DNA of 64,000 nt from Palsa-504 sp963818225 (GTDB lineage Bacteria > Actinomycetota > Actinomycetes > Streptosporangiales > Streptosporangiaceae). Shown in pieces: positions 36,615-45,729 of the stretch. The stretch is taken from contig CAWFRO010000011.1 in the NCBI GenBank assembly GCA_963818225.1, positions 496,001 through 560,000 on the forward strand, given 5' to 3'. Below the pieces are notes generated by a model. It ran no database searches, was not told where the DNA came from, and saw nothing but the letters and a program-made list of their open reading frames with translations. Numbering within the stretch: position 1 is the first letter of the stretch; the number at the start of each line of letters is the position of its first letter. The translations under genes and the position numbers were made by a program.

Positions 36615-37659
36615 CGCGCGCTCCTGACCGTGGCCGGGGCGGTGTCGCGGTCGATGGCCTCGACGGCACGGGCATACTCGTCCGCGAGCCAGGAGTCGGC
36701 CAGGTGCAGGTAGATCCTGGTGGACTCGATCGACCGGTGCCCGGCCTGGGCCTGCACCGCCTCCAGCGCCATGCCCGCCTCACGCAGCCGGGTCAGGCAG
36801 GTATGACGCAGCATGTGACAGGTCAGGTGCGCGATCCCGGCGCGGGCACGGGCACCGCTCAGGATCTCATCGGCCCCCGCCGCCGACAGGGGCTGCCCGC
36901 GGTTCGGGCCCTTGAGCACGACGAACACGCGGTCCGTCGACGAGTCGCGGGGCCGTTCGCGGTCGAGATAGCCGGCCAGCGCGGTGAAGAACTGCCCGGA
37001 GACCGGGATAATCCGCTGATGGCCGCCCTTGCCGTCGGCGACGAACAGCCGCCGGTCGGCCAGGTGCACGTCGGCGAGCCGCAGCCCGAGGACCTCGCAG
37101 CGGCGCAGCCCGCCGAACAGCATCGCGTGCACCATCGCGGTGTCGCGGCTGGTCCGCAGTGCCGCCAGCAGCCCGGTGACCTCGGCCGGGTTCAGCACCT
37201 GCGGCAGCGTCCTCGGCGTGCGGATCAGCGGCGCCCGCCCGCCCCGCCCACGGTCCTTCGGGCTGCGTGACAGCGGCCCCGACGGCACCGGGCTGGCCTG
37301 CACCAGCCCGCGAGCCGACAGGTAGCCGTAGAAACCCGACAGGCTCGACAGCCGCCGCGGATCGTGCGCGCCGAGAGGCCGGCCTCGCCGTCATCGAGGC
37401 GGACCACGTTCCCGCCCCGCCGCGGGCGGCGCTGCTCACTGATGAACTCCAGCACGTCCGTCACCGTCACGGCAACCGGGTCTTTCGCGACCCCGGTGAA
37501 GAACACCTTCAGGTCGAACGCGGTCGCGAGCACCGTGTTCGGGCGGCACCGCGCTGCCACGAACCGCAGGTAATCATCGGCCAGCTCATACCCGAGCCGG
37601 ACCTCGAACCCGTTCTCCCCGAGCCGCCGCCGCTCCACCGACGGCACCCAAACCGACAT
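36611..37659 (-). pseudogene. Tyrosine recombinase (TnpA-like), one frameshift
   Basis: From ATG 37659: MSVWVPSVERRRLGENGFEV, then the core-binding domain YLRFVAARCRPNTVLATAFD, VTDVLEFISEQRRPRRGGN. The frame breaks near 37365 (expected RTIRRRLSSLSGFYGYLSAR is read in the second frame). The catalytic domain is complete: MLFGGLRRCEVLGLRLADV (Arg), HMLRHTCLTRLREAGM (His-x-x-Arg) and QAGHRSIESTRIYLHLADS with the nucleophile Tyr. About 348 residues when joined, the size of Tn554 TnpA. First gene of the inserted element; overlaps the second recombinase. Cuts and rejoins element ends with its partner. Confidence 0.82.
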
Positions 37660-37740
37660 GCAGATAATCCCCGTCCCCCCGGCCGGTCACTGCCCCCCAG
37701 CAGCCTCCCACATCCCGCCCGGGATCACCTGCATATCCTT

Positions 37741-37797
37741 GCGCTTTTGGAGATGCTCTCCGAGAGCGCGGATTCACCGAAGCCGTCCGCCGGGTAA
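37741..37797 (+). pseudogene. IS3 OrfA, 3' part after the insertion
   Basis: GCGCTTTTGGAGATGCTCTC opens the frame ALLEMLSESADSPKPSAG and ends at TAA 37795-37797. It is the natural continuation of MGKA at 34735, so 34741 and 37741 were once adjacent. Confidence 0.75.
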
Positions 37798-38749
37798 GTG
37801 AGAGACACCTTCGATCTGCTGGAACCGGTGACCGGCGTGAAAAAGGCATGCGAGCTCACCGGTAAATCGCGTGCCACCGTTTACCGCAGGCGCACGGGCA
37901 CGCGGTCCGGGTGCCGGGAGCGGCGGCCGTGCGGCGCCGAACGCGCTGTCCGCCGGCGAGCGCGGCGAGCTGCTTGCCATCCTGGATAGCCCGCGGTTCG
38001 CCGACAAGGCCCCGCGCCAGGTCTGGGCCCTGCTCATCGATGAGGGCACCTACCTGGCCTCGGTCTCCACGATGTACCGGCTGCTCCGCAAGCGGGGCAG
38101 GTCCGTGAGCGCCGCGCGCAGGCCGCCCACCCGGCCCGCACGAAACCGGAGCTGATGGCCACCGGGCCGGACGAGGTGTGGTCCTGGGACATCACCAAGC
38201 TGCCGGGCCCGGGCGCGGGGTGTATTACCACCTGTACGTGATGCTCGATATTTTCTCCCGCTGCGCTGTCATTTCGAGGATGCACGCCACGGAGCTGGGC
38301 GAGCTGGCGAAAGACTTCATGCGAGGCGCGCCTGAGAACGGCGGCACCGCGCCCTGGCCATTCACGCGGACCGGGGGACCTCGATGACGTCCAAGCCGGT
38401 CTCGGCCTGCTGTCGACCTGGCGATCCTCAATCGCATTCCCGGCCGAAGGTCAGCAACGATAACCCGTACAGTGAGGCGCAGTTCAAGACGCTGAAGTAC
38501 TGCCCGGCGTTCCCCGGCACGTTCGGGTCCCTGCAGGACGCCCGCGCGTTCTGCGGCGTGTTCACCTATTACAACCACGAGCACCGGCATTCCGGGATAG
38601 GGCTGCATACCCCGTACTCGGTGCATATCGGCACCGCGGCCGCGATCCAGGACAAACGCCAGGCCGTGCTGAACGCCGCCTGCGCCGCGAACCCCCGTCG
38701 CACGCCGCACGGCACCAGAGCGCGGCGGTGGATCAACAAGCGGTCATAA
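37798..38749 (+). pseudogene. IS3-family OrfB transposase, multiple frameshifts
   Basis: Pieces in order, in different frames: FDLLEPVTGVKKACELTGKS with the HTH ATVYRR; ERGELLAILDSPRFADKAPR, QVWALLIDEGTYLASVSTMY; ELMATGPDEVWSWDITKLPG (first Asp); YHLYVMLDIFSRCAVISRMH; AIHADRGTSMTSKPV (second Asp); VSNDNPYSEAQFKTLKYCPA (Glu), then YYNHEHRHSGIGLHTPYSVH. All catalytic residues of the rve domain are present but at least four indels separate them. No active protein is possible from this sequence. Confidence 0.85.
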
Positions 38750-39195
38750 CAGGACATAGAGATGAGGGAGGAAGGAAAAGAGAAGGAGAAGAAGGCGCCG
38801 CGGAACGGAACCGCTTGGCAGCAGTCCCATGCGATCGTCCGGTGCCCCGGCCCCATGCGATTGATGCCGCGCGGCGGTTGGCTGGGCAGATCGTCGCCGA
38901 CTTGTGCGCGAGCTCGGCCAGTGACCCGGATCCGGTCGCACGCCACGGGTCGGGCTCGCGAGCGGACCCGCCTGGAAAGCACTGAGGCACCAGCGCACCA
39001 GCGGTCAGCTTCGCGGCTGCATCCGATGCCCCGGCGCTCCCGCCAGCTCACTGCTGGTTCCTGCGGGTTGCGTTTTGGCCGTTAAGCCAGCAGCCGGGTC
39101 CGATAAGTCGAGCGGCAGGGCGGATCGCTGGCAGGCGCGCCCTCAGGCTCGTTCTCGGCTTACAGTGCGGGCGAGAGGTGCGGTGGTGGGACTTC
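38750..39195. other. Interval with a purine-rich tract
   Basis: No gene. 38760-38810 is almost pure A/G on the plus strand, a strong strand asymmetry, and 38900-39060 contains repeated ACCAGCG/CGGTC-like motifs. It should contain the right end of the IS3 element. Confidence 0.4.
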
Positions 39196-39390
39196 TTAGC
39201 CAGACAGTGCCCGGACGTCCCAGAGAAGAACTCCCGCCACCTGCCGCGCCGGGTGTCCGGCGAGCTGGTTGAGGGCGTACCGCAGCTGGTCGTGGTGCGG
39301 GGCGTCCGGGCCGAGCACGACGATCGCGGTGTGCCAGTACCGCAGGTCGGCGCGGAACGCGGCCCGCAGGCACGAGTGACGCGGCCGCAA
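39196..39390 (-). CDS. Small hypothetical protein, 64 residues
   Basis: MRPRHSCLRAAFRADLRYWH, then TAIVVLGPDAPHHDQLRYAL and NQLAGHPARQVAGVLLWDVR, ending ALSG. Good codon character, but the preceding frame (starting MSRRLLVPSPFAAA at about 39421) looks like its real N-terminus shifted by one base, giving about 75 residues. No membrane segment or known motif. Function unknown. Confidence 0.4.
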   Translation of the reverse strand: MRPRHSCLRAAFRADLRYWHTAIVVLGPDAPHHDQLRYALNQLAGHPARQVAGVLLWDVRALSG

Positions 39391-39524
39391 ACGGCGACGG
39401 GACGAGTAAGCGTCTGCTCATCCGCAACACGTGGGGACGGGGGTGGGGAGCGGGCGGGTATGGCTGGCTTCCTCTTAACTACCTGATCGCCTTCGCGGTC
39501 CAGGCGGACGCAGATGCCGCCTCC

Positions 39525-39860
39525 GTGATCTGGCTTGCCACCATGAGGCTTACGGGGCACCTTCGCGAGCTGGCCGCCAACGCGGTCCGGCACGGCGCAG
39601 GCTGCGGGCGGCTGCGATTGCGGGCCGACGGCGCGTTCCTGTACTGCCAGGTCAGTGATGACGGCCCGGCCCGGCTCAGGGATCAGCAGCCTGCCGGGAC
39701 GGCACCGTGGCGCCGTGAGCACGGCCATGGCCTATGGCTGGTAGACCAAGTGGCGGACCAGTTCAGCATCGATCATGGCCCGGCCGGGACGACCGTCACA
39801 GCGGCCTTCGCCCTCGGCTCTCCTCCAGGACCGGATCAGCCTGGTACCGAGCAGCGGTGA
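39525..39860 (+). CDS. RsbW-like anti-sigma ATPase (HATPase_c)
   Basis: 111 residues starting at GTG 39525. The GHKL ATP-binding boxes are clear: N-box ELAANAVRHGAG, G1 box QVSDDGPARL, G2 box REHGHGLWLVDQVADQFSI, and the late TTVTAAFAL. This is the short single-domain type seen in actinomycetes that phosphorylates or binds anti-sigma antagonists. The usual N-terminal 30-40 residues are shortened; the bases before the GTG (FAVQADADAAS in frame) look like part of them. No sigma factor or antagonist gene next to it. Possibly slightly truncated. Confidence 0.75.
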   Translation: MIWLATMRLTGHLRELAANAVRHGAGCGRLRLRADGAFLYCQVSDDGPARLRDQQPAGTAPWRREHGHGLWLVDQVADQFSIDHGPAGTTVTAAFALGSPPGPDQPGTEQR

Positions 39861-40178
39861 GCGGCCTCCCGCAGTCCTGACCGGCCGCCCTTTACCCAGC
39901 GATCTGCGCATCACGAGGGTGTTCTCGTCCGTTGGCCGTAGGTTAAAAGCCGCTTCAACTTCTCGTTCGCAGTTGCTGTTGTCCAGGCGCTGGCGCTTCG
40001 TGACAAAACGGTCACAACTCACGGGTCGTCCGGCCCGCGATATCCGTCTGATGCACGCACAGCGGCTCGGCTGCAACTGTGGAGGCGCTTGACCTCCCCG
40101 GTAGGACATGGACACGCGACAATGGACCCATCTCCTCCGGCCCTACCCGGTCAGCGGCTACGGGTGATAGGAACTGCG
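39861..40178. other. Interval upstream of the 377-residue membrane protein
   Basis: No gene; probably holds the promoter of the next gene. Frames on the minus strand here lack family character. Confidence 0.35.
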
Positions 40179-41312
40179 ATGGCAAACCAGGGTTCACAGT
40201 TGCCGGTCAGCGCCACGGCTCCGCCAGCAGGTTCCATGTTCTCGCTGGGATGGTTGATGGCGCAGCTATTTGGCCCGCTTCAGCACCGGCGAGGGGGCGG
40301 AACCGCAGCTCACCTGCCCACAGTCGCTGAGCTTGACGCGGACCACCAGATGGAGCTGGCTTTCCTGGAGCTGGGAAACCTGCTCAGCCCCTACCCGAGC
40401 CTGTCAATCGCCGACATCACGACCGCCTGGAAATCCTCGGAACACGAGGGTTTTACGGCCGCGGTTACCGCGCTGCACTTGGAGCTTCTCAAGCAGCTTG
40501 CCGGTGATCTGCGGCAGCTCAATGCCTATCAGCTGGGCCGGGCGCTGAGTGACACGTGCTGGCTGCCGAACACGGAGACGGGCCCGGACTTCTTCCTGCA
40601 GGAGTTCAATCGGTACCGGCTGGCCACTTTGCAGACCTGGCTGGCCCAAGCGGGCGACGCGCTCCTGGCACTCCCGGCCGCCACCGTGAGCCGGTCTCTG
40701 CAGAACTGGCAGGACTGGGCTGACATCAATTCATCCACGATCAGGGATACGTGGCCAACCGCACACCGGTCGGTGATAGCTGCCTTGCGCACTCAGGCCG
40801 GGGCCTGGCATGCCCAGCTCGCGGGCCAAGCGGATATGGCCGGCCCCATCAGCCTGGACGCGTGGATCCATGCCGGACAGTCCATACTGCGGACCACCCG
40901 GATACTGATGCTAACGGCCTTCCGGCGATTCTGGCCGGTCGCGGTGGTCCTGGCCGCTGCCACCGGAGGGTTGCTCTATTTGGCGATCGCCAATACCAGC
41001 GGGACGGCCAAGGTGTGGACGAGTCTAGTGACAGTGGCCGCCGCGCTGGGTGTCACTGGGGGTAGCTTGCGAGCGGCTGCCAGGAGGGCCGCCAGCGGAA
41101 TCGAGCAAGATATATGGCACACGGCGAGCCTTGACGCGCGGGCCTGGAGCATCACCTGGCTGCCGACCCTACCGCAAAGCCTGCTGCAGAGGTACCGCCT
41201 GGCTAGCCGCGGGGTCGCGGCCCCCCAGACGAGGAATGGCCTCGAGCTACCAGCATCGCCGGCATCAGCACCGCCACCGCCACAAGCCCAGGGCACGCCA
41301 CGGGTCCCATAA
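40179..41312 (+). CDS. Hypothetical membrane-associated protein, 377 residues
   Basis: Start ATG 40179 (MANQGSQLPVSATAPP), preceded by AGGA at fair spacing. Residues 1-250 are helical and soluble (MELAFLELGNLLSPYPSLSI, LQLLKQLAGDLRQLNAYQ-like region, FFLQEFNRYRLATLQTWLAQ). Two adjacent membrane segments follow: FWPVAVVLAAATGGLLYLAI and VWTSLVTVAAALGVTGGSLR. After them comes a short cytoplasmic helix and a Pro-rich tail. It is reminiscent of actinomycete proteins with two late TM segments that pair with signalling or conflict partners, but I do not recognise the family. The frame is intact. Confidence 0.65.
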   Translation: MANQGSQLPVSATAPPAGSMFSLGWLMAQLFGPLQHRRGGGTAAHLPTVAELDADHQMELAFLELGNLLSPYPSLSIADITTAWKSSEHEGFTAAVTALHLELLKQLAGDLRQLNAYQLGRALSDTCWLPNTETGPDFFLQEFNRYRLATLQTWLAQAGDALLALPAATVSRSLQNWQDWADINSSTIRDTWPTAHRSVIAALRTQAGAWHAQLAGQADMAGPISLDAWIHAGQSILRTTRILMLTAFRRFWPVAVVLAAATGGLLYLAIANTSGTAKVWTSLVTVAAALGVTGGSLRAAARRAASGIEQDIWHTASLDARAWSITWLPTLPQSLLQRYRLASRGVAAPQTRNGLELPASPASAPPPPQAQGTPRVP

Positions 41313-42104
41313 GGCGTTCGCAATGACCATAGCGATGACAGCTTCCGCACGACGGAAGGGTGCGGTCATGTCGGCCCGAAGAACCCATCGTGGCATTTTG
41401 CGGGTGATCGAAGATCACATCGTCCTTCGGGCTCGGCATAATGCCTGATCATGCCTGTGATCGAGGCGCAGCGCGCCTCGATCCTGGTGCCTCACGATCA
41501 CAGGCATATCAACCATGAGAGCGCATCGGGCAGGGTCAAAAGAGCGCGACCCTCGGGCGGACTTCGGGATGGCCGCGTGGGAGACGCCGAGTGCGCCTAT
41601 CCGCCCAGTCACGTCGATTGCGTGGTGCTGCTCGAGTGCCTGGAGTACATGCGGGACAAGCTGACGGTGCTGTCAACGCTGCGACTTTACACGGACCGGC
41701 TGGTGATGCGCGTCAACTGTCAGGGCTAGGCACCCCCGGAGCCGGCGTCCGCCGCTCGATGCATATGATCAGCTCGCGTCATCTGCGGCAGGTCCTGGAT
41801 TTGCCCGGATGGCGGTTTCGTCGCTGGCGAGATCGCCGGCCTCCTGCGCTGCCGTCGGTTCGGGTATTGGGGATAGCGACTGCAGGACGTTCCGCCAACC
41901 GATCGCACCCACATCGAGGCGGTGCGCCAGTGGATACAGCGGCTGCTGGCAGCGCGGGCGGTGTAGGCGTCCAGCAATTCCCACATCGAGGTCGTCGCCG
42001 ATTGACCCGGACGCACAGCCGCGTTACGTTCTATATGTCCACCCCAGGCTCACTTCGATTTATCCGTCCCGGGATTACATCGAAACCCATAAGGGGAGGA
42101 CACG
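41313..42104. other. Decayed interval with overlapping hairpins
   Basis: No intact gene. Coding-like scraps on the plus strand: HVDCVVLLECLEYMRDKLTV (about 41608-41700) and, in two frames, GFVAGEIAGLLRCRRFGYWG then PPTDRTHIEAVRQWIQRLLA (41810-41965), which look like the remains of two small genes. The structured element at 41451-41507 is described separately. Confidence 0.4.
41451..41507. other. Two mutually exclusive hairpins
   Basis: Outer stem: ATGCCTGTGATCG (41451-41463) with CGATCACAGGCAT (41495-41507), 13 bp perfect. Inner stem: GATCGAGGCGC (41459-41469) with GCGCCTCGATC (41473-41483), 11 bp perfect, loop AGC. They share bases 41459-41463, so they cannot form together. Such overlap is seen in attenuators and at ends of some elements. 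No gene is directly placed to be controlled. Confidence 0.6.
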
Positions 42105-42495
42105 ATGGTGTTCTGTAAGCTTTCGCCTGGCCAGATTGCGGAAGTGGTCTTCATCGAAACCATCGAGGCGGCTCCGGTGGGCAACAACGTGACGGATCGT
42201 CTAAAACGGTCTGCCGGACGAGGCTTTCCTGGCGGTGAGGAGCCGCCAGTCACTCGACGTGCAGTGCGGGCTGGCCACATGCCAGGTATCGTGCCAGTCC
42301 CTTGCCCGGGAGAAACACTCGAAGCTATTCGCGAACACCTTCAAGCAGACGGCGCTGGTCACCATCGCGGCCCTGGAAGGCGCGGGCATAATTCCCGCCG
42401 CGGCCGAACCGGGCTTGAAGGCATTGAAGCTCAAGCTGAAATTCACTCCCGGCGTATTGCTGATCAGAGCGGCCGACTTCGTGCACGGGCTGTGA
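42105..42495 (+). pseudogene. Hypothetical protein with one frameshift
   Basis: The first frame reads MVFCKLSPGQIAEVVFIETI and EAAPVGNNVTDRLKR. The second frame continues LPDEAFLAVRSRQSLDVQCG, LATCQVSCQSLAREKHSKLF, ANTFKQTALVTIAALEGAGI and ends KFTPGVLLIRAADFVHGL. Joined length is about 129 residues. Both parts have good coding quality and the break is one base near 42206. It is followed 66 bp later by a membrane protein. GGGGAGGACACG precedes the ATG. Family not recognised. Confidence 0.55.
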
Positions 42496-42561
42496 CGGCG
42501 CTGTCCGGCCAGCCGGGCGGGGCGCAGACCGTCGGCGGAAGAGCGAGGGGAGGACTGCCAT

Positions 42562-43507
42562 ATGGCTGTCTTGACGCTTACCATCGAGCCGGATGAGGTC
42601 CTTGGCCTGAGTGCCCTCGTCGAGTTGGGCAGAACGGCGGAACCTGATCATCCCGGCGCCACAGCCGGCGCCATTACCGATGCCGACATCGCGGGCCAGG
42701 CAAGGGTGCTGATGCGCAGCGCGCTAGCGGACAAGCTCGCCGCGGCCGACCTGTCCTGGGCGCCGTCCGCGGACGCGGTCGCGGAGCACGCCGCCGAGGC
42801 CGCAGAACCGGCCGGCAGGCTACACAAGCTCGCAGACAACGAGACAGTGCGCAGAGACGCCACTTACATTCTCGTCGTGGCCGGGCTCGTCGCACTCGTC
42901 GGAGGCTACGCCGGGCCATGGAAGTGGACCGGTTTTGAGGCGAACGGTCAAGTGTGGGATTGGCTCAACCTGCTGCTGCTACCGGTCATCCTCGGCACTA
43001 TCCCGCTGTGGATCCTGGACCGGGAATACATCGGTGCGGGCAGGCGACTCATCTACGGCGCATTCATCGTGGCCTTCACCATATTTGTGATCGCCGGCTA
43101 CCTGGTTCCGATCAACTGGACCGGCTTCAACAGCCAGAAGCTGTGGAATTGGATCGAACTGCTCGTACTGCCGGCGGCGCTGGCTAGTACGGCGGCACTG
43201 ACCGGCAGGGGCATCCGGTACCAGGGCCGCTTGCTGCGCCCGTACGAGAGAGGCATGGTCATCGCCCTGGTGGCCGGATGGATCGTTACCGTCATCGGCG
43301 GTTACGCCCTGCACTGGACGTGGACTGGCTATTCCGGGAACACGCTGTGGGACCTGGCTCCAGATGCTGCTCGTGCCGCTGGTGTTCCCCGCGATCCTGC
43401 TTCCGTTCCTGCTCAAATGGATCTCGGGCAACGCGGCCGAGCGGGCCGCCATGGCCCACGAAGCGCCGGTGGTCCCGCCGGCCGCGGCGGCCGGCGGGAC
43501 AACATAA
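42562..43507 (+). CDS. Membrane protein with three W-x-W-T-G repeats, C-terminal frameshift
   Basis: About 314 residues if the frameshift is corrected. A soluble N-terminal part (1-90) is followed by three repeats, each a membrane helix, then W-K-W-T-G / I-N-W-T-G / W-T-W-T-G, then LW-(N/D)-W and a second helix with LLLLP or LLVLP: GPWKWTGFEANGQVWDWLNL, PINWTGFNSQKLWNWIELLV, HWTWTGYSGNTLWD. In the third repeat one extra C (near 43353) shifts the frame; in the correct frame WLQMLLVPLVFPAILLPFLL follows, ending AAAGGTT and TAA 43505. Uncorrected, the frame reads on to 43626. Six to seven TM helices. Function unknown; the repeated fold is conserved in actinomycetes by my recollection. Confidence 0.65.
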
Positions 43508-43690
43508 GGAACCAACTCGGGTGGGGACTTCCAGGCCGCGCTCTGGGCCGCATATGGAAACTCTCGCCCGATTCTGCATGTCACGGACAGGGCGCTGTAA
43601 TGCGGACTAGTCTCCTGGGCAGGTGAGCCGGGAAGCCTGGTCGGCATTTGTTTTAGCGCGTCAGCACACCAGAAGCTGGGGGGACCAGCC
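43508..43690. other. Short intergenic region before the glycosyltransferase
   Basis: No gene or clear promoter motif; 183 bp. Confidence 0.35.
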
Positions 43691-45436
43691 ATGACACTCA
43701 CCAGGTCGTTGGGCTCATTCACGGCCTCCACGCCATCAACCCCCTGGCGGCGCCTGTTCGCGCGTGCCGGGCATGCAGCTGCCGCCTCGCGGTCCGGCTG
43801 GTTCCCGGAAGGGGCAGCGGACCGGGGGCGCACCGTGAGGTCCCCGGCGTCGGCGGCCGTCACGCCGGTGCCTGTAATGCCGATGGCCCTGGCGGGTGAG
43901 GGTGGTGCCCGCAGACGGGGTGTGCCCGGCGCGTGGCCGCTGCTGGTTGTGCTGGCGGTTCAGGCGGGATTGTCGCTGCGGCTGCTCGGGGCCGACACCG
44001 CATCCCAAAGTGAGGCCCTGTACCTGCATGCCGGGCACCTGGAATGGGCGCACTGGCTGCACGGTGTGCCGATTCCGCCGTTCCCGAAGTATCTTTCTGG
44101 CGCGCCGGTCCTTTACCCGCCGATCGGCGGAGCGGCGGACAGCATCGGCGGGCTAGCCGGTGCCCGGGTTCTGTCCCTGGTGTTCATGCTCGGTGCCACT
44201 GTCCTGCTCTGGGGTGCTGCGGCCCGGCTGTTCGGCCGGTGGGCCGCGTTCTTCGCGGCCGCATTGTTCGCCCTGCTCGGCACGACCTTGCACCTGGGGG
44301 CGTTCGCCACCTACGACGCGATGTCGGTGTTCCTGGTCGCCCTGGCGGGCTGGTGCGTAATCCGCGCCGGGGCCCGGGCACCGGCGACGGGGTGGATGGT
44401 CGCGGCGGGGGCCGTCCTGGCGCTGGCGAACGCCACGGCCTACACCTCTTTGCTTTTCGACCCGCTCATCGCCGCGCTTGCCCTGCTTACCGCACCTTGG
44501 ACCGCCCGCGGCTTGGTCGCGGCCCGGCGCGCCGGGACCGTGCTGGCCGCCACGGCCGCGCTGCTGGCCGCCGGACTGTGGGCCGGCGGGAGCAGCTACC
44601 TAGCTGGTTTTCAGCGGACGATGCTGACCCGGGTCCCTGGCTCGGCCTCTCCGCTGCAGGTGCTCGGCCAGTCCTGGTCCTGGGCCGGCCTGCTGCTGGT
44701 CCTGGCCGTATCCGGTGTCGTCATCAGCTGCGCCAGCCGGCGCGGCGCCGCACAGACGGCGCTGCTCGCGTTCTTGTCCGCCGCCTTGGTGCTCGGGCCG
44801 GTGGAGCAGGCGCATCTGCATACCGAGGCCTCGCTGGATCATCACGTCGGCCTGGGCGCCTGGTTCGCCGCCATCGCCGCCGGGTATGCGGTCGACCGGT
44901 TCATCGCAGCCGCCCCGGCCGGCCGGGGCCGCACCGTGAGCTGTGGGGCGTGCGTGATCGCGCTGGTCTTCCCGGCCGCGCTCGGCCTCACCCAGTCCCG
45001 GGCCTTCTCCGCCAGCTGGCCGAACACGTCCGACTTCATCGCGATCTTCGGCCCGCTGGCTGCCCACAGCACCGGACCCCTCCTGGTCGAGGATCCCTCC
45101 GTCGCCGAGTACTATCTGCCCGCCGGCGCCCAGTGGCAGCGGTGGTCCAGCACCCGCAACATCACCCTGGCTGTTGATACCTACACCGGCGGCCCGGCCG
45201 CCGCCGCCAGCGTGACCAGCCCCGGCAACGCGCCTGTCTACGCCAACTACATCGCCGAGGGCTATTTCTCCCTGGTCGCCCTGAACTTCACCGACACCAC
45301 CGGCCTGGACCGCCAGATTGCCGCCGACCTGCGCCGCAATCACCACTACCATGTCATCCAGGTCGTCCCCTACGGCATGGAGATCCCCCCGATCGGCCAG
45401 GGCAGTTACGTCATCTGGCAATACCAGGCCAACTAG
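43691..45436 (+). CDS. GT39-type (ArnT/PMT-like) membrane glycosyltransferase
   Basis: 581 residues. A 75-residue cytoplasmic leader is followed by about ten membrane helices (from GAWPLLVVLAVQAGLSLRLL to about 400) and a soluble extracytoplasmic C-terminal domain. The first periplasmic loop has SEALYLHAGHLEWAHWLHG; family members normally carry D-E-A-L-Y there, and here the preceding acidic residue is replaced by Ser (ASQSEALY), while Glu remains. Other family signs: YLSGAPVLYPPIGGAADSIG, HLGAFATYDAMSVFLVALAG. It would transfer a sugar from a polyprenyl-phosphate donor to a protein or cell-wall glycan. GGGGGACC precedes the ATG. The frame is intact and the gene stands alone. Confidence 0.82.
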   Translation: MTLTRSLGSFTASTPSTPWRRLFARAGHAAAASRSGWFPEGAADRGRTVRSPASAAVTPVPVMPMALAGEGGARRRGVPGAWPLLVVLAVQAGLSLRLLGADTASQSEALYLHAGHLEWAHWLHGVPIPPFPKYLSGAPVLYPPIGGAADSIGGLAGARVLSLVFMLGATVLLWGAAARLFGRWAAFFAAALFALLGTTLHLGAFATYDAMSVFLVALAGWCVIRAGARAPATGWMVAAGAVLALANATAYTSLLFDPLIAALALLTAPWTARGLVAARRAGTVLAATAALLAAGLWAGGSSYLAGFQRTMLTRVPGSASPLQVLGQSWSWAGLLLVLAVSGVVISCASRRGAAQTALLAFLSAALVLGPVEQAHLHTEASLDHHVGLGAWFAAIAAGYAVDRFIAAAPAGRGRTVSCGACVIALVFPAALGLTQSRAFSASWPNTSDFIAIFGPLAAHSTGPLLVEDPSVAEYYLPAGAQWQRWSSTRNITLAVDTYTGGPAAAASVTSPGNAPVYANYIAEGYFSLVALNFTDTTGLDRQIAADLRRNHHYHVIQVVPYGMEIPPIGQGSYVIWQYQAN

Positions 45437-45729
45437 CTGGCCAGCGGGCTAAACGCCTGCCAAGTGAACCCCGCCGCAAGCTGCTGGCCGAAGGCGGCGG
45501 TGTCTTCCAGGGCCGGTTCTTGATGACTCCGGTGCCTGGTGCGCGACCTGGACTGGAGCAGCGGCTGCTGGCGGTCGCGTTCGCCGATCAGGTCGGTGCC
45601 GCGCTGGCCAGTGCCCATCCTGCCGGGCAGCGCTGACCCGAGCCGCTGCCTGCGGGGGGCCTGTGCGGGCAGGCGGGGAATCACGCCGGTCCCGTTCCGG
45701 CTGAGAAAGCCATGCCGGAGGATGTCTGA
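45437..45729. other. Intergenic region before the cation exchanger
   Basis: No gene. GGAGGA lies eight bases before the ATG of the exchanger at 45730. Confidence 0.4.

Larger units (their letters stand above)
34742..37738 (-). mobile_element. Tn554-like element with two tyrosine recombinases
   Basis: A 3.0-kb insertion whose ends are related inverted repeats: left TTATGCGGGTGATG from 34742; right, on the complement from 37736, ATATGCAGGTGATC (core TATGC-R-GGTGAT). TTGC is present at both junctions (34738-34741 and 37739-37742), either a short target duplication or shared core. The cargo is two recombinase genes overlapping at their junction, TnpA-like and TnpB-like, as in Tn554 and related integrase-pair elements. 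The third small gene (TnpC or DUF6262-type) of such elements is not found. Seen from the sequence; naming by family knowledge. Confidence 0.72.
34442..38749 (+). mobile_element. IS3-family element split by a Tn554-like insertion
   Basis: OrfA (34442-34741 plus 37741-37797) and OrfB (37798-38749) belong to one IS3-type element in plus orientation. The block 34742-37738 in the reverse orientation is foreign to it. Both IS3 genes also carry separate frameshifts, so the element was old before or decayed after the insertion. Outer ends of the element are not determined. Confidence 0.72.

Noticed and set aside
37798..38749. Programmed frameshifting as the explanation for the IS3 OrfB breaks
   Set aside because: IS3 elements use one programmed -1 shift between OrfA and OrfB; here there are at least four breaks inside OrfB and no slippery sequence at them.
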